This document shows, piece after piece, positions 5,995 to 13,737 of a stretch of 15,059 nucleotides of DNA. The notes under the pieces were generated by a model. The model did not search any database. It was not told the DNA's origin and worked only from the letters and a program-made list of their open reading frames with translations. A program made the translations under genes and the position numbers. The stretch is from an uncultured Bacilli bacterium. Its GTDB lineage: Bacteria > Bacillota_I > Bacilli_A > RF39 > UBA660. Numbering within the stretch: the first letter of the stretch is position 1; the number at the start of each line of letters is the position of its first letter. The stretch covers positions 1-15,059 of the forward strand of contig CANRAX010000019.1 of NCBI GenBank assembly GCA_947628635.1, given 5' to 3'.

Positions 5995-6318
5995 TTAACC
6001 ACGAACTGCTTTATCTATTTCATTAAATATAGCATTCATACTCTTATTAAAAATTTTTTCAATGGCTTTTGATAATTTCATTGCTAAAATAGAAGCTGTA
6101 TTATTATAGTCTTTTTCTTCTTCTAAATAGTTTTTAGCAATTATTGGTTTTCCTAAAGCCACATCTTCTTCAAATTTTTTTAAGGCTTCATCCGTTAAAG
6201 TAGCTTTATTAGTTGTAGTAGTCTTATAATATCCTGACAAACTACCAAAATATAAAGCAAAAAATAATATTATTGTAATACTACCAATAAAAAGAAAGAT
6301 ATTTTTACCCTTCTTCAG
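5995..6318 (-). CDS. Small membrane protein of the gpr-spoIIP cluster, CTG start
   Basis: A 107-residue protein if translation begins at CTG (6318-6316). That start gives MKKGKN followed by one hydrophobic segment at about 7-24, then an exported, mostly helical domain ending LSKAIEKIFNKSMNAIFNEI. No ATG, GTG or TTG lies in this frame between the upstream stop and TTG at 6240. The TTG would remove the membrane segment and has no good ribosome binding site. The CTG has GGAGGTGA six bases upstream. The gene overlaps the end of spoIIP by 14 bases, so translational coupling is likely. In B. subtilis the gene after gpr-spoIIP is yqxA (DUF3679), also a small single-span protein. Position and shape agree, but clear sequence identity is not visible, so the equivalence is inference. 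Confidence 0.7.
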   Translation of the reverse strand: MKKGKNIFLFIGSITIILFFALYFGSLSGYYKTTTTNKATLTDEALKKFEEDVALGKPIIAKNYLEEEKDYNNTASILAMKLSKAIEKIFNKSMNAIFNEIDKAVRG

Positions 6319-7219
6319 CTTGAATCACCTCCAAAAAAACTTCTGCAAAAGCTAAACTTGTATTTAATACTTCCGTCGGCGTATTCTCCATTCCACCAAC
6401 TTCAATTAAAATAGTATATTTAGAAAAATCTTGATTATAAACACCATTAACACCTGCTCCACCCTTTTTCAAAATTCCTTTAGATAAATTAGGATATCGC
6501 TCATCTAATTTATTATTTATTTTTTCTGTAAAATTTAAATTTTCTTGAAAGTTAGCATTTTCTAAGCCAATTAAGAAAAGAATTTTAGCATAATCTTTTC
6601 CGTCAATTGAAACCGTTGTTCTATCTTTTTCTAAACTATCACGATGAACATCTATAAAGTATTTTAAAGAAGAATTTTTAAGTAAAACATCTTCCATAAA
6701 ACTCCTTGAAGCAACATAAGAGTAATTATAATTCCAATTATTTTCATTTAAAACATCTTTAATTTTTCTTTCTTCAACCAAGGTTTTAAAATTATTTTTA
6801 GTAAAAACATCTTCCAATATATAATCAACCATCATTACTGTCGGATTAACACTGAACTCTACAAAATTACTTGCCGCATACTCTTCTGTTTGATGTGAAT
6901 TATATATATAAATACTAGGTTCTATGACAACATTCTTAACTACTTTTTCTACTTTCTTAGGACTTTTATATTCGCCAAACAATAAATTTGTTGAATTTTT
7001 AGCTTTTAAAGCTACATTTTTAAAAAATTGCTTAAAAATATTTTCTTGTTTAAAATTAGCCTCATTTAATAAAATTTCTACAAACTTCTTATCATCAATT
7101 TTTTCTAAATGCCTATCCATATACCTAAAAGATACAATTAAACCAAGTAAGAATAACAAAAGAAAAAAATATTTCTTTCTTCGTTTTTTCCTTTCTTTCT
7201 TTCCAACAAATTTACTCAT
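6305..7219 (-). CDS. spoIIP: Stage II sporulation protein P
   Basis: SpoIIP is the mother-cell peptidoglycan amidase/endopeptidase that works with SpoIID and SpoIIM to thin septal wall and drive engulfment. This 304-residue copy has a very basic N-terminus (K/R-rich to 16), one membrane segment at about 17-32, a linker of about 70 residues, and a zinc-hydrolase-like catalytic domain from 100. IYIYNSHQTEEY (103-114) carries H109, YFIDVHRDS (187-195) carries H192, and ILIEVGGMEN (270-279) carries E273; these correspond to the known catalytic His, His and Glu. It is shorter than the ~400-residue B. subtilis protein, mainly in the linker. GGTGA lies before the ATG, partly inside a hairpin. The gene follows gpr by 38 bases. 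Confidence 0.95.
   Translation of the reverse strand: MSKFVGKKERKKRRKKYFFLLLFLLGLIVSFRYMDRHLEKIDDKKFVEILLNEANFKQENIFKQFFKNVALKAKNSTNLLFGEYKSPKKVEKVVKNVVIEPSIYIYNSHQTEEYAASNFVEFSVNPTVMMVDYILEDVFTKNNFKTLVEERKIKDVLNENNWNYNYSYVASRSFMEDVLLKNSSLKYFIDVHRDSLEKDRTTVSIDGKDYAKILFLIGLENANFQENLNFTEKINNKLDERYPNLSKGILKKGGAGVNGVYNQDFSKYTILIEVGGMENTPTEVLNTSLAFAEVFLEVIQAEEG
6325..6332 (-). promoter_or_regulatory. Shine-Dalgarno that supports the CTG start
   Basis: GGAGGTGA, inside the spoIIP coding region, is the longest perfect anti-16S match in this cluster and lies six bases before CTG at 6318. It serves no other reading frame. Confidence 0.65.
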
Positions 7220-7249
7220 ATTTGCTCACCAATTATATATTAGCAAATA
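7219..7249 (-). repeat. Hairpin around the spoIIP ribosome binding site
   Basis: TATTTGCT (7249-7242) and AGCAAATA (7226-7219) are perfect 8-base complements on the minus strand. The GGTG of the ribosome binding site sits at the 3' end of the 15-base loop, and the A of the spoIIP ATG is the last paired base. It could limit spoIIP translation; alternatively the repeat is a binding site for a sporulation regulator. Confidence 0.4.
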
Positions 7250-7257
7250 AAAAGAAC

Positions 7258-8163
7258 TTATTTTGTCGTATTAAAGTTCTTATGCAAAGTTTTATTAATT
7301 CCATTACCTAATAAAAGACTTAACTTTTCCATAACAAAATCAACTTCTTTTGGTGTAACCATTAAAGACTCATCTGTTAAGATTGTATCAAGTAACATTT
7401 TAAAATCATTTTTATCTAAATTTTGAACATTACCTAAAATATTTATTTTTTGTTTTAAAAGGAACTCTTGTAATTTCATAACCGTATCAATAACAATGGT
7501 TTTTGCATCAACAATAGTTGGAATACCTATCGCGATAACGGGAATATTTAAAGTCTTTTTACTTACTTCACCACGATTATTTTTAACTCCGCTTCCTGGA
7601 TGAATACCAGTATCCGTTATTTGTATGGTTTTATTAACTCTATCAAGACAAGATGTTGCTAAAGCGTCGATAATAATTAAACATTTGGCCTCGCTTACCT
7701 TAGCCAATGTTTTAAGCATTTTCACTGTCTCTATTCCTGTACTACCAGTAACACTAGGCTTAAAAGAACATACATTTTGATATCCCTTTTCAACATCTCC
7801 TATACTGAAAAGATATTTTGTAACTAAAATATTATCAATAGTAAGGGGTCCTAAAGAATCAGGCGTAATTTTATCATTTCCCAATCCAACCACTAAAACA
7901 GAATCTTTTTCTTTTAAATTTAAAGGTTTAATAAATCTTTTTAATTCTCTAACAAATATATTTTCAACTTTTGTATAATTATCTTTATCAGTAACATCTG
8001 TAAAATTAATAGTTACATAGTTCTTTTTACCCCTATTTGACTCTGATCTAGTAACAGTTATTTTCTCTTCTGTATATTTCTTAGTCACTAAAGATTTAAA
8101 ATCTTTTTTATCTACAATTAAATCGGTTCTTAAAGAATATTTATTCAAATTAACTTCATGCAT
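7258..8163 (-). CDS. gpr: Germination protease GPR
   Basis: GPR is the aspartic-type endopeptidase (family A25) that degrades small acid-soluble spore proteins during germination. It is made as a zymogen in the forespore. The 301-residue protein begins MHEVNLNKYSLRTDLIVD, matching the propeptide and its cleavage region in the family. Catalytic aspartates are seen in TPDSLGP (D102) and IIDALAT (D166), and GIHPGSGVKNNRGE (186-199) is the conserved glycine-rich segment. ATG at 8163 is preferred because TAGGTGA lies four bases upstream; longer in-frame starts to 8271 have no such site and reach into rpsT. It heads the gpr-spoIIP cluster. A forespore (sigma F/G) promoter is expected in 8164-8240, but I could not assign one. 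Presence of gpr implies that the organism makes spores with SASP proteins. Confidence 0.95.
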   Translation of the reverse strand: MHEVNLNKYSLRTDLIVDKKDFKSLVTKKYTEEKITVTRSESNRGKKNYVTINFTDVTDKDNYTKVENIFVRELKRFIKPLNLKEKDSVLVVGLGNDKITPDSLGPLTIDNILVTKYLFSIGDVEKGYQNVCSFKPSVTGSTGIETVKMLKTLAKVSEAKCLIIIDALATSCLDRVNKTIQITDTGIHPGSGVKNNRGEVSKKTLNIPVIAIGIPTIVDAKTIVIDTVMKLQEFLLKQKINILGNVQNLDKNDFKMLLDTILTDESLMVTPKEVDFVMEKLSLLLGNGINKTLHKNFNTTK

Positions 8164-8205
8164 TTTATCACCTACAAATAATATTAACAAAATATTAAAA
8201 ATTAT

Positions 8206-8234
8206 TTGCTTTTTTTCTTTTTTTTTGGTAAAAT
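8206..8234 (+). promoter_or_regulatory. Promoter for rpsT
   Basis: TTGCTT (8206-8211), a 17-base spacer and TAAAAT (8229-8234) with an upstream TGG, giving an extended -10. Transcription would start near 8241, about 24 bases before the rpsT ATG. It lies in the 101-base divergent gap shared with gpr. Confidence 0.65.
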
Positions 8235-8264
8235 TAACTTGTTTACAAAAAGTGAGGTGAAAAA

Positions 8265-8528
8265 ATGCCAAATATTAAAAGTGCTAAAAAACGTATGCGT
8301 TCTAACGCTAAAAAAGCTGATGTTAATACTTTAGTTTACTCTAGTATGAAAACAGCTGTTAAAAATGTTGAAAAGGAAGTAAAAGCTGGAAATAAAGAAG
8401 CAGCTAGTAATAATTTAAATATCGCTATTCAAAGAATTGATAAAGCTAAATCTAGTGGTTTAATACATCAAAACAAAGCTAGTCGTTTAAAATCAAGATT
8501 AACAAAAATGAAAAATAATATGGAGTAA
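8265..8528 (+). CDS. rpsT: 30S ribosomal protein S20
   Basis: S20 binds 16S rRNA early in assembly of the small subunit. The 87-residue basic, helical protein begins MPNIKSAKKRMRSNAK and contains the typical AIQRIDKAKSSGLIHQNKA segment (54-72), and its length is normal. GAGGTGA lies four bases before the ATG. It has its own promoter and terminator, so it is a monocistronic gene. In Bacillus rpsT is transcribed away from holA on one side and flanks gpr on the other. Here the gpr side is conserved, while a transglutaminase-like gene separates rpsT from holA. Confidence 0.97.
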   Translation: MPNIKSAKKRMRSNAKKADVNTLVYSSMKTAVKNVEKEVKAGNKEAASNNLNIAIQRIDKAKSSGLIHQNKASRLKSRLTKMKNNME

Positions 8529-8553
8529 GTCAATCAAAAAAATTGACTTTTTT
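8527..8553 (+). terminator. Intrinsic terminator of rpsT
   Basis: AAGTCAAT (8527-8534) pairs with ATTGACTT (8542-8549) over a seven-base loop, followed by T to 8553. The stem starts inside the rpsT stop codon. Confidence 0.85.
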
Positions 8554-8558
8554 CTTTC

Positions 8559-8587
8559 TTTACTTATTATTAAAAATATTATAAAAT
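8559..8587 (+). promoter_or_regulatory. Candidate promoter for the transglutaminase-like gene
   Basis: TTTACT (8559-8564) and TAAAAT (8582-8587) are spaced by 17 bases. The start would fall near 8594, just before the AGGAGG at 8599. The -35 is weak. Confidence 0.4.
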
Positions 8588-8608
8588 TAACATAAACTAG
8601 GAGGCATT

Positions 8609-9520
8609 ATGAAAAAGGTACTTACGCTGGCTCTTCTTATGATAATATTAGGATTAACTATTAATTATCGTGAGCCTATCTTAAAACTCATCGATGGATA
8701 TTTATATCCTAATAATGTAACATCACTTGGAGAAGTAGGACCCTATTATCGTAATTATGATTTTAATTACGTTAAGCAAACTACCAATTTCACACCTAAC
8801 TCCAAGAAAGATTTACTAAATATTTATTATACTTTTATCAATGCCGGTAAAAATCAATTTACTTTTTACTGTCCTAATGAATATGAAAATTGTATTGAAG
8901 ATGTTAAAGAGTTAGCCAATAACCAAGATGCTTTATCCGATATAAATAATTTTGTTCATCCTTTTAATAGTTTTAACAATATTGAAACTAAATTTGACTC
9001 TATGGGTAGAGTTACAATTAATTTAACTAAAAATTATAATGCTGAACAAATAAATATTATAAATCAAAAAGTTGCCCAATTAACCCCTAGTCTTATTAAT
9101 AACAATTTATCTGTAATTGATAATATAAAAATAATTCATGATTATATAATTAATAATACTAAATATGATTCAAAACGTTCTGATGAAAACATTTTAACCT
9201 ATGATTCTAATATAGCCTATGGACCTTTAATTCAAGGATATGGCATTTGTGGAGGTTATACTGACGCAATGCAACTATTCTTAGAAAAGTTAAATATTAA
9301 AAATTTTCGTATTTCCAGCAACAATCATATTTGGAATGCTGTTTATTTAGACGGTAAATGGTATAATTTAGATTTAACTTGGGATGACCCTGTTATTACT
9401 AATTTGGATACTGATGTTTTAGAACATAATTTTTTCATGATTGATACCGCTAAACTTTTAGAAATTGAAAAAACTGAACATAATTTTAATCAAGAAGTCT
9501 ATTCTGAATTATCTATATAA
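8609..9520 (+). CDS. Membrane-anchored transglutaminase-like cysteine protease
   Basis: A 303-residue exported protein. A hydrophobic segment at about 4-19 acts as a signal peptide or membrane anchor, and no lipobox is seen. The C-terminal half is a transglutaminase-like (papain-fold) domain: HDYIINNTKYD (177-187) precedes it, GYGICGGYTDAM (210-221) gives C214, NNHIWNAVYLDGKWYNLD (238-255) gives H240 and D255. The full Cys-His-Asp triad is present, so the enzyme is likely active, probably in peptide hydrolysis or crosslinking at the cell surface. Residues 40-160 form a domain I do not recognise. The AGGAGG four bases before the ATG is strong. It lies between rpsT and convergent holA and ends at a shared terminator. 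Substrate is unknown. Confidence 0.85.
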   Translation: MKKVLTLALLMIILGLTINYREPILKLIDGYLYPNNVTSLGEVGPYYRNYDFNYVKQTTNFTPNSKKDLLNIYYTFINAGKNQFTFYCPNEYENCIEDVKELANNQDALSDINNFVHPFNSFNNIETKFDSMGRVTINLTKNYNAEQINIINQKVAQLTPSLINNNLSVIDNIKIIHDYIINNTKYDSKRSDENILTYDSNIAYGPLIQGYGICGGYTDAMQLFLEKLNIKNFRISSNNHIWNAVYLDGKWYNLDLTWDDPVITNLDTDVLEHNFFMIDTAKLLEIEKTEHNFNQEVYSELSI

Positions 9521-9530
9521 TCAAAAAAAG

Positions 9531-9566
9531 AAAAAAGAAGTCTCTTTTACAATGAGCTTCTTTTTT
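9531..9566. terminator. Bidirectional terminator between transglutaminase-like gene and holA
   Basis: AAAAAAGAAG (9531-9540) pairs perfectly with CTTCTTTTTT (9557-9566), with an inner CTC/GAG after one bulged T. The A and T runs provide a U-tract on either strand, so it can end both converging transcripts. It overlaps the last two bases of holA. Confidence 0.8.
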
Positions 9567-10500
9567 ACATATTAATAACAAACATATCAATCAAAAAATT
9601 ACAATCAACATCTTGCGTTTTAGCTTTCAAATCAATTTTTTCAAGTTCTATCATCAAATTTAAAAGTTCTTTTTCTGAATAAAACCTTGTTAGTTCTTTT
9701 GTCTTAGCTATTCTATAATCAGATTTTTCGCCTAACTTATTTGCAATATCTTTATTACTAAGAGCTTGTTTTTCTAAAATTTTAACTTGATACATAATTC
9801 TAATTTGACTAGCTGTCAAACCAATAATTGCGATAGGTTCAATATTATAATCAAGTAATTCTTTATATTTTTTTAAAGCCTCTTTTTTATTTTTTTCAGC
9901 TAAACTTCGTACAAAGCCAAAGGTTAAGTCCTTAGAGTCACCTAATTTCATCATAACTAAATTAGTTACATCTTCCTTTGTTATTTTTTTACTCAATAAA
10001 GCATAATCTTTTAATTTTTTACATTCATTACTCAATTTAGTTACATCATTTTGACAATAATCTTCTAATTTTTTGATAACTCCTACTTCTAATTCATATC
10101 CCTTTAAAGCCTTTTTAATAAAATCATCAAGATTAATTTTTGGTTGTAAATAAAATAAATTCTTTTTTAATTCTTTAGTTAATTTCAAACTATTATTTAA
10201 TTTATTAGCAACTACTATCAACAAATTATCTTTATTTGGATTAGCCAAATATTTATAAAGATGTTCAATCGCCTTTTTATTATCATCATAATTAAGGCTT
10301 TCTATTTTTTTTACGATAACTACTTTTAATGGAGTAAAAAAATTATAAGTATCTAAATCTTCCAAAACTTTCTCTAAAGTCGTTATCTCTAAATCATAAG
10401 TATCAACTTCAGCCGTTTCAAAGTGATTTTCCTTTAGCAAACTTTCTATCGTCTCTTGAATGGCAACTTCATCAGTACTTTCTAATAAATAATTATTCAT
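9565..10500 (-). CDS. holA: DNA polymerase III delta subunit
   Basis: HolA is the clamp-loader subunit that opens the beta sliding clamp during replication. The 311-residue protein is slightly shorter than the usual 330-345. It shows the family layout: an N-terminal P-loop-like but non-catalytic domain (start NNYLLESTDEVAIQE, FFTPLKVVIVKKIE at 54-67, then NKDNLLIVVANKL), a helical middle domain, and a C-terminal helical domain with IAIIGLTASQIRIMYQ and the ending KAKTQDVDCNFLIDMFVI. Assignment rests on this overall pattern. The ATG overlaps the end of alaS by eight bases, so translation is likely coupled; the upstream ribosome binding site is poor (purine-rich GAGAAAGAA only). It is the last gene of the T-box operon. 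Confidence 0.92.
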   Translation of the reverse strand: MNNYLLESTDEVAIQETIESLLKENHFETAEVDTYDLEITTLEKVLEDLDTYNFFTPLKVVIVKKIESLNYDDNKKAIEHLYKYLANPNKDNLLIVVANKLNNSLKLTKELKKNLFYLQPKINLDDFIKKALKGYELEVGVIKKLEDYCQNDVTKLSNECKKLKDYALLSKKITKEDVTNLVMMKLGDSKDLTFGFVRSLAEKNKKEALKKYKELLDYNIEPIAIIGLTASQIRIMYQVKILEKQALSNKDIANKLGEKSDYRIAKTKELTRFYSEKELLNLMIELEKIDLKAKTQDVDCNFLIDMFVINM

Positions 10501-13183
10501 TTTTTAATTCTTTCTCTACATTAGTTAAAATTTCAGCAAGTCTTGTTATATCCTTTCCGCCTCCTTGAGCAAAAGTAGGACTTCCGCCTCCATTACCATT
10601 TGAAGAAAGAGAAGCAGATTTTACAACTAACCCAGCATTAACAAAACTATTACTGCGACAAATAAAATTAATTGCGCCATCTTCTTTAACATTAGCAAAG
10701 AAGACAACTCCTTCTTTCATTTCATTAACAATATTATCAGCAATACTTTTTAAAAGATTAATATCTTTATTTTCAACTTGCATTATTAAACCTTTAATAC
10801 CATTGTAACTTTTAATATTTTCTCGGTAAATATCCAAATTATCTAGAGTTTTCTTCTCTCTTAATTCAAAATATTTCTTTTCTAAATCCTTAACTTCTTG
10901 TTGAACATATTGTAATTCGTTACGATTAAAAATAATATCTTTATAAGAAACAGGTCTATCATTATTAATATCAACATCAAAAGACAATTTAATACCTTCA
11001 TTTTTAGCATTATCAATTATTTCTTTTGACTTAAGTAAAAGTTTTACCATTTCATCATTATATGGTTTGATTGCTTCAAATAAAGTTTTTTCAATTCTTT
11101 CATTTGTAACCGCTTCAATACGATAAACATTACTTCCTTTAGACTCACAATTTACTATTGCCATTTTCCCAATATCTTTAGTATTTCCAACATGCGTTCC
11201 ACCACATAACTCTATGGACTTTCCAATTTTAACAACCCGCACCATTTCTCCATATTTTTCACTAAATAAGGCCATAGCTCCTAAAGACTTTGCTTTATCT
11301 AAAGGCATAATTTCCGTTGAAACAATTATATTTTTTTCAATCATTTCGTTAGCAAACTTTTCAACTTCAACAATTTCCTCATCGGAAAACTTACCTGAAT
11401 AAGTAAAATCAAAACGAAGTTTTTCATCATCTACATAGCTTCCAGCTTGTTTTATTGACCCATCAATCACTTGTTGCAAAGAATACTGTAAAATGTGTAC
11501 TGATGAGTGATTTGCTTGAATTCTCATTCTTCTATCTTTATCAATAACTAATTCACATTCATCATTTTCTCTAATTATTCCATCTAATAAACGTACTTTA
11601 TGAATATGTTGACCATTTGGACCTTTAAAGACATCGACAACTCGAGCTTTAAAGCCTTTTCCAATAATCATTCCAGTATCACTTACTTGACCACCAGCTT
11701 CAGCATAAAAGCAAGTTCTATCTATTGCAATGTAAGTATCATGGTCAATTGCCTTAACACGTTCATCACGAGAAAAGATAGCTAATACTTTACTTTTTAA
11801 GCGATATAATCCATAAACAAATTCGCTTTTTTCTTTAAAATCTAATAAAACTTTCTTTTGACTTGCCATCTGTGTTTTATTTTTAGCATTCTTCTTTGCT
11901 AATTCTCTTTGAGCTTCCATATATTTATCAAATTCTTCTTTTGAGACTTTATAACCAAGCTCACTCAAATATTCTTCTGTCAACTCAAAAGGAAAACCAT
12001 AAGTATCATAAAGTTTAAAGGCTTCTTCGCCACTTATATAGCCATCATTTGACTCTTTTACTAATTCTTTAAGTCTTCTTTCTCCTGCTTCTAGAGTTTT
12101 TAAGAAAAGTTTTTCTTCTTCTAAGACTAAAGCTTCAATTTCAGGCCTTTTTTCAATCAAATAAGGATAAGCTGTTTTCATTACATCAACAACATCACTA
12201 ACAATTTTATACATAAAAGGACATTCCAAACCGATTTGTCTTCCAAAACGAACACTACGACGTAATAATCTTCTTAAAACATAACCACGGCCTACATTTT
12301 CAAAACCAGCTCCATCAGCTAAAGCAAAAGTTATAGCCCTAATATGATCAGCTATAATTTTAAATTCTTTTTGGCCGACATATTCAAAATTAGCTAATTC
12401 TTCAATATGTTTAATTATTGGTTTAAATAAATCTGTTTCAAAGTTAGAGTCAACACCTTGAAAAATACAACACCATCTTTCAAGACCTGCTCCGGTATCA
12501 ATATTTTTACTTGGAAGTTCTTGATATTTGCTTCTTTCTATTCCCTCTTTAGCATTAAATTGACTAAAAACATTATTCCATATTTCTACATAACGTTCTT
12601 GGTCTTCATCATTTTTAAACTTTTCTAAAGCCGTGTGATCTAAATCATATTTTTCGCCTCTATCAAAGAAAATTTCACTATCTGGTCCACAAGGTCCCTC
12701 ACCTATCTCCCAAAAATTTCCTTCAAGAGGAATTATATGTGAAGCTTCTAAACCTACTTCCATCCACTTCTTCTTCGCAACCTCATCATCAACATAAACT
12801 GTTACATATAGTAAATTTTTATCAATACCAAAATACTCTTCACTAGTTAAAAGCTCAAAAGCATAAGTAATAGCTTCTTCCTTAAAGTAATCTCCTACCG
12901 AAAAATTACCCATCATTTCAAAAAAAGTCTGATGTCTTTTCGTAATCCCAACATTTTCAATATCGTTTGTTCTAATACATTTTTGAATATTAACAATTCT
13001 TCTTGACTCCGGAACTTCAGTTCCATCAAAATATTTTTTTAAAGGGGTAACTCCTGCATTTATCCAAAGTAAACTATCATCATTAATTGGTACTAAAGGA
13101 GCACTTTCAAAAATTTTATGTCCTTTCTTTGTAAAGAAGTCAAACCACATTTTTCGAATATCATCATGACTCATATATCTCAT
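10493..13183 (-). CDS. alaS: Alanyl-tRNA synthetase
   Basis: AlaRS charges tRNA-Ala and clears mischarged Ser and Gly. The 896-residue protein is full length. The class II catalytic core covers about 1-250 (PESRRIVNIQKCIRTNDIENVG, FFEMMGNFSVGDYF, GPCGPDSEIFFDRG). A tRNA-binding domain runs to about 460. The editing domain has HSSVH (H559, H563) and CGGTH (C660, H664) as the zinc site. A C-Ala domain follows a coiled-coil-like stretch at about 755-780 and has GNGGGSPTFAQGGGKD near 863-878. GAGGTGA lies six bases before the ATG at 13183, which overlaps the preceding gene as ATGA. Expression is under the Ala T-box at 14308-14481, four genes being likely co-transcribed. Confidence 0.98.
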   Translation of the reverse strand: MRYMSHDDIRKMWFDFFTKKGHKIFESAPLVPINDDSLLWINAGVTPLKKYFDGTEVPESRRIVNIQKCIRTNDIENVGITKRHQTFFEMMGNFSVGDYFKEEAITYAFELLTSEEYFGIDKNLLYVTVYVDDEVAKKKWMEVGLEASHIIPLEGNFWEIGEGPCGPDSEIFFDRGEKYDLDHTALEKFKNDEDQERYVEIWNNVFSQFNAKEGIERSKYQELPSKNIDTGAGLERWCCIFQGVDSNFETDLFKPIIKHIEELANFEYVGQKEFKIIADHIRAITFALADGAGFENVGRGYVLRRLLRRSVRFGRQIGLECPFMYKIVSDVVDVMKTAYPYLIEKRPEIEALVLEEEKLFLKTLEAGERRLKELVKESNDGYISGEEAFKLYDTYGFPFELTEEYLSELGYKVSKEEFDKYMEAQRELAKKNAKNKTQMASQKKVLLDFKEKSEFVYGLYRLKSKVLAIFSRDERVKAIDHDTYIAIDRTCFYAEAGGQVSDTGMIIGKGFKARVVDVFKGPNGQHIHKVRLLDGIIRENDECELVIDKDRRMRIQANHSSVHILQYSLQQVIDGSIKQAGSYVDDEKLRFDFTYSGKFSDEEIVEVEKFANEMIEKNIIVSTEIMPLDKAKSLGAMALFSEKYGEMVRVVKIGKSIELCGGTHVGNTKDIGKMAIVNCESKGSNVYRIEAVTNERIEKTLFEAIKPYNDEMVKLLLKSKEIIDNAKNEGIKLSFDVDINNDRPVSYKDIIFNRNELQYVQQEVKDLEKKYFELREKKTLDNLDIYRENIKSYNGIKGLIMQVENKDINLLKSIADNIVNEMKEGVVFFANVKEDGAINFICRSNSFVNAGLVVKSASLSSNGNGGGSPTFAQGGGKDITRLAEILTNVEKELKNE

Positions 13184-13737
13184 CTTGCTTCACCTCTAAT
13201 ATCTTCTAAAATAGTTTCTAATCTATTAGTATAATCATCAATCGTTCCATTATTGAAAATAAAGTAATCTGCAAAAGCAATAGGTCCACCTTTAGCTAAG
13301 TTCTCTATTTCAGCAATATCCCTTTTTCTTATATCCTCTTCATTAAAAGGGCGAACCTCTCTTTTGCCAACACGACTATATCTTAATTTCTTATCATTAA
13401 CAATAGCTATCATTTTCAAATCATCGCCAAAGGCTTCTTTTAAAACTAAATACTCATCCCAAGAATAAAGTCCATCTAAGACTGTATCACATTTAGCGTA
13501 ACATTCCTTAATTTTAGGAAGTAAGACCACTGCCATTGCAGCCATTCCATAATCCTTACGTAACTTTTCTCGCATATATTTTTCATTATCAGGTGTATCT
13601 TCCATATGAGCTTTTTTTAACTCATCTAAAACAACACCACCAAAATAAATTTTTGCAAAGCCTTTCTTTTCTAAATAGTCTGTCGCAATACTTTTACCAC
13701 TACCACTCATACCTACAATCGCAATTAAATTTTTCAA
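13180..13737 (-). CDS. UPF0200-like P-loop nucleotide kinase
   Basis: A 185-residue P-loop NTPase with Walker A GMSGSGKS at 9-16. The rest looks like a nucleoside monophosphate kinase fold: a receptor region with PDNEKYMREKLRKDYGMAAMA (49-69), CDTVLDGLYSWDEY (83-96), a LID-like arginine-rich stretch RVGKREVRPFNEED, and ADYFIFNNGTIDDY (156-169). This order and wording recall UPF0200 proteins, known mainly from archaea and annotated as dephospho-CoA-kinase-like or (d)CMP-kinase-like. CoaE is a possible alternative but the CoaE motifs are not visible. TTG at 13737 is supported by GAGGTGA six bases upstream. It overlaps the gene before it as TTGA and alaS as ATGA, so all three are translationally coupled. 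Substrate is unknown. Confidence 0.75.
   Translation of the reverse strand: MKNLIAIVGMSGSGKSIATDYLEKKGFAKIYFGGVVLDELKKAHMEDTPDNEKYMREKLRKDYGMAAMAVVLLPKIKECYAKCDTVLDGLYSWDEYLVLKEAFGDDLKMIAIVNDKKLRYSRVGKREVRPFNEEDIRKRDIAEIENLAKGGPIAFADYFIFNNGTIDDYTNRLETILEDIRGEAR

Noticed and set aside
6924..7250. Plus-strand open frame of 108 codons opposite spoIIP
   Set aside because: Mirror image of the K-rich spoIIP N-terminus, giving Phe/Leu strings; no supporting signals.
8164..8271. Longer gpr start reaching into rpsT
   Set aside because: The extra 36 residues are not GPR-like and would overlap the rpsT promoter; ATG at 8163 has a proper ribosome binding site and the expected propeptide.
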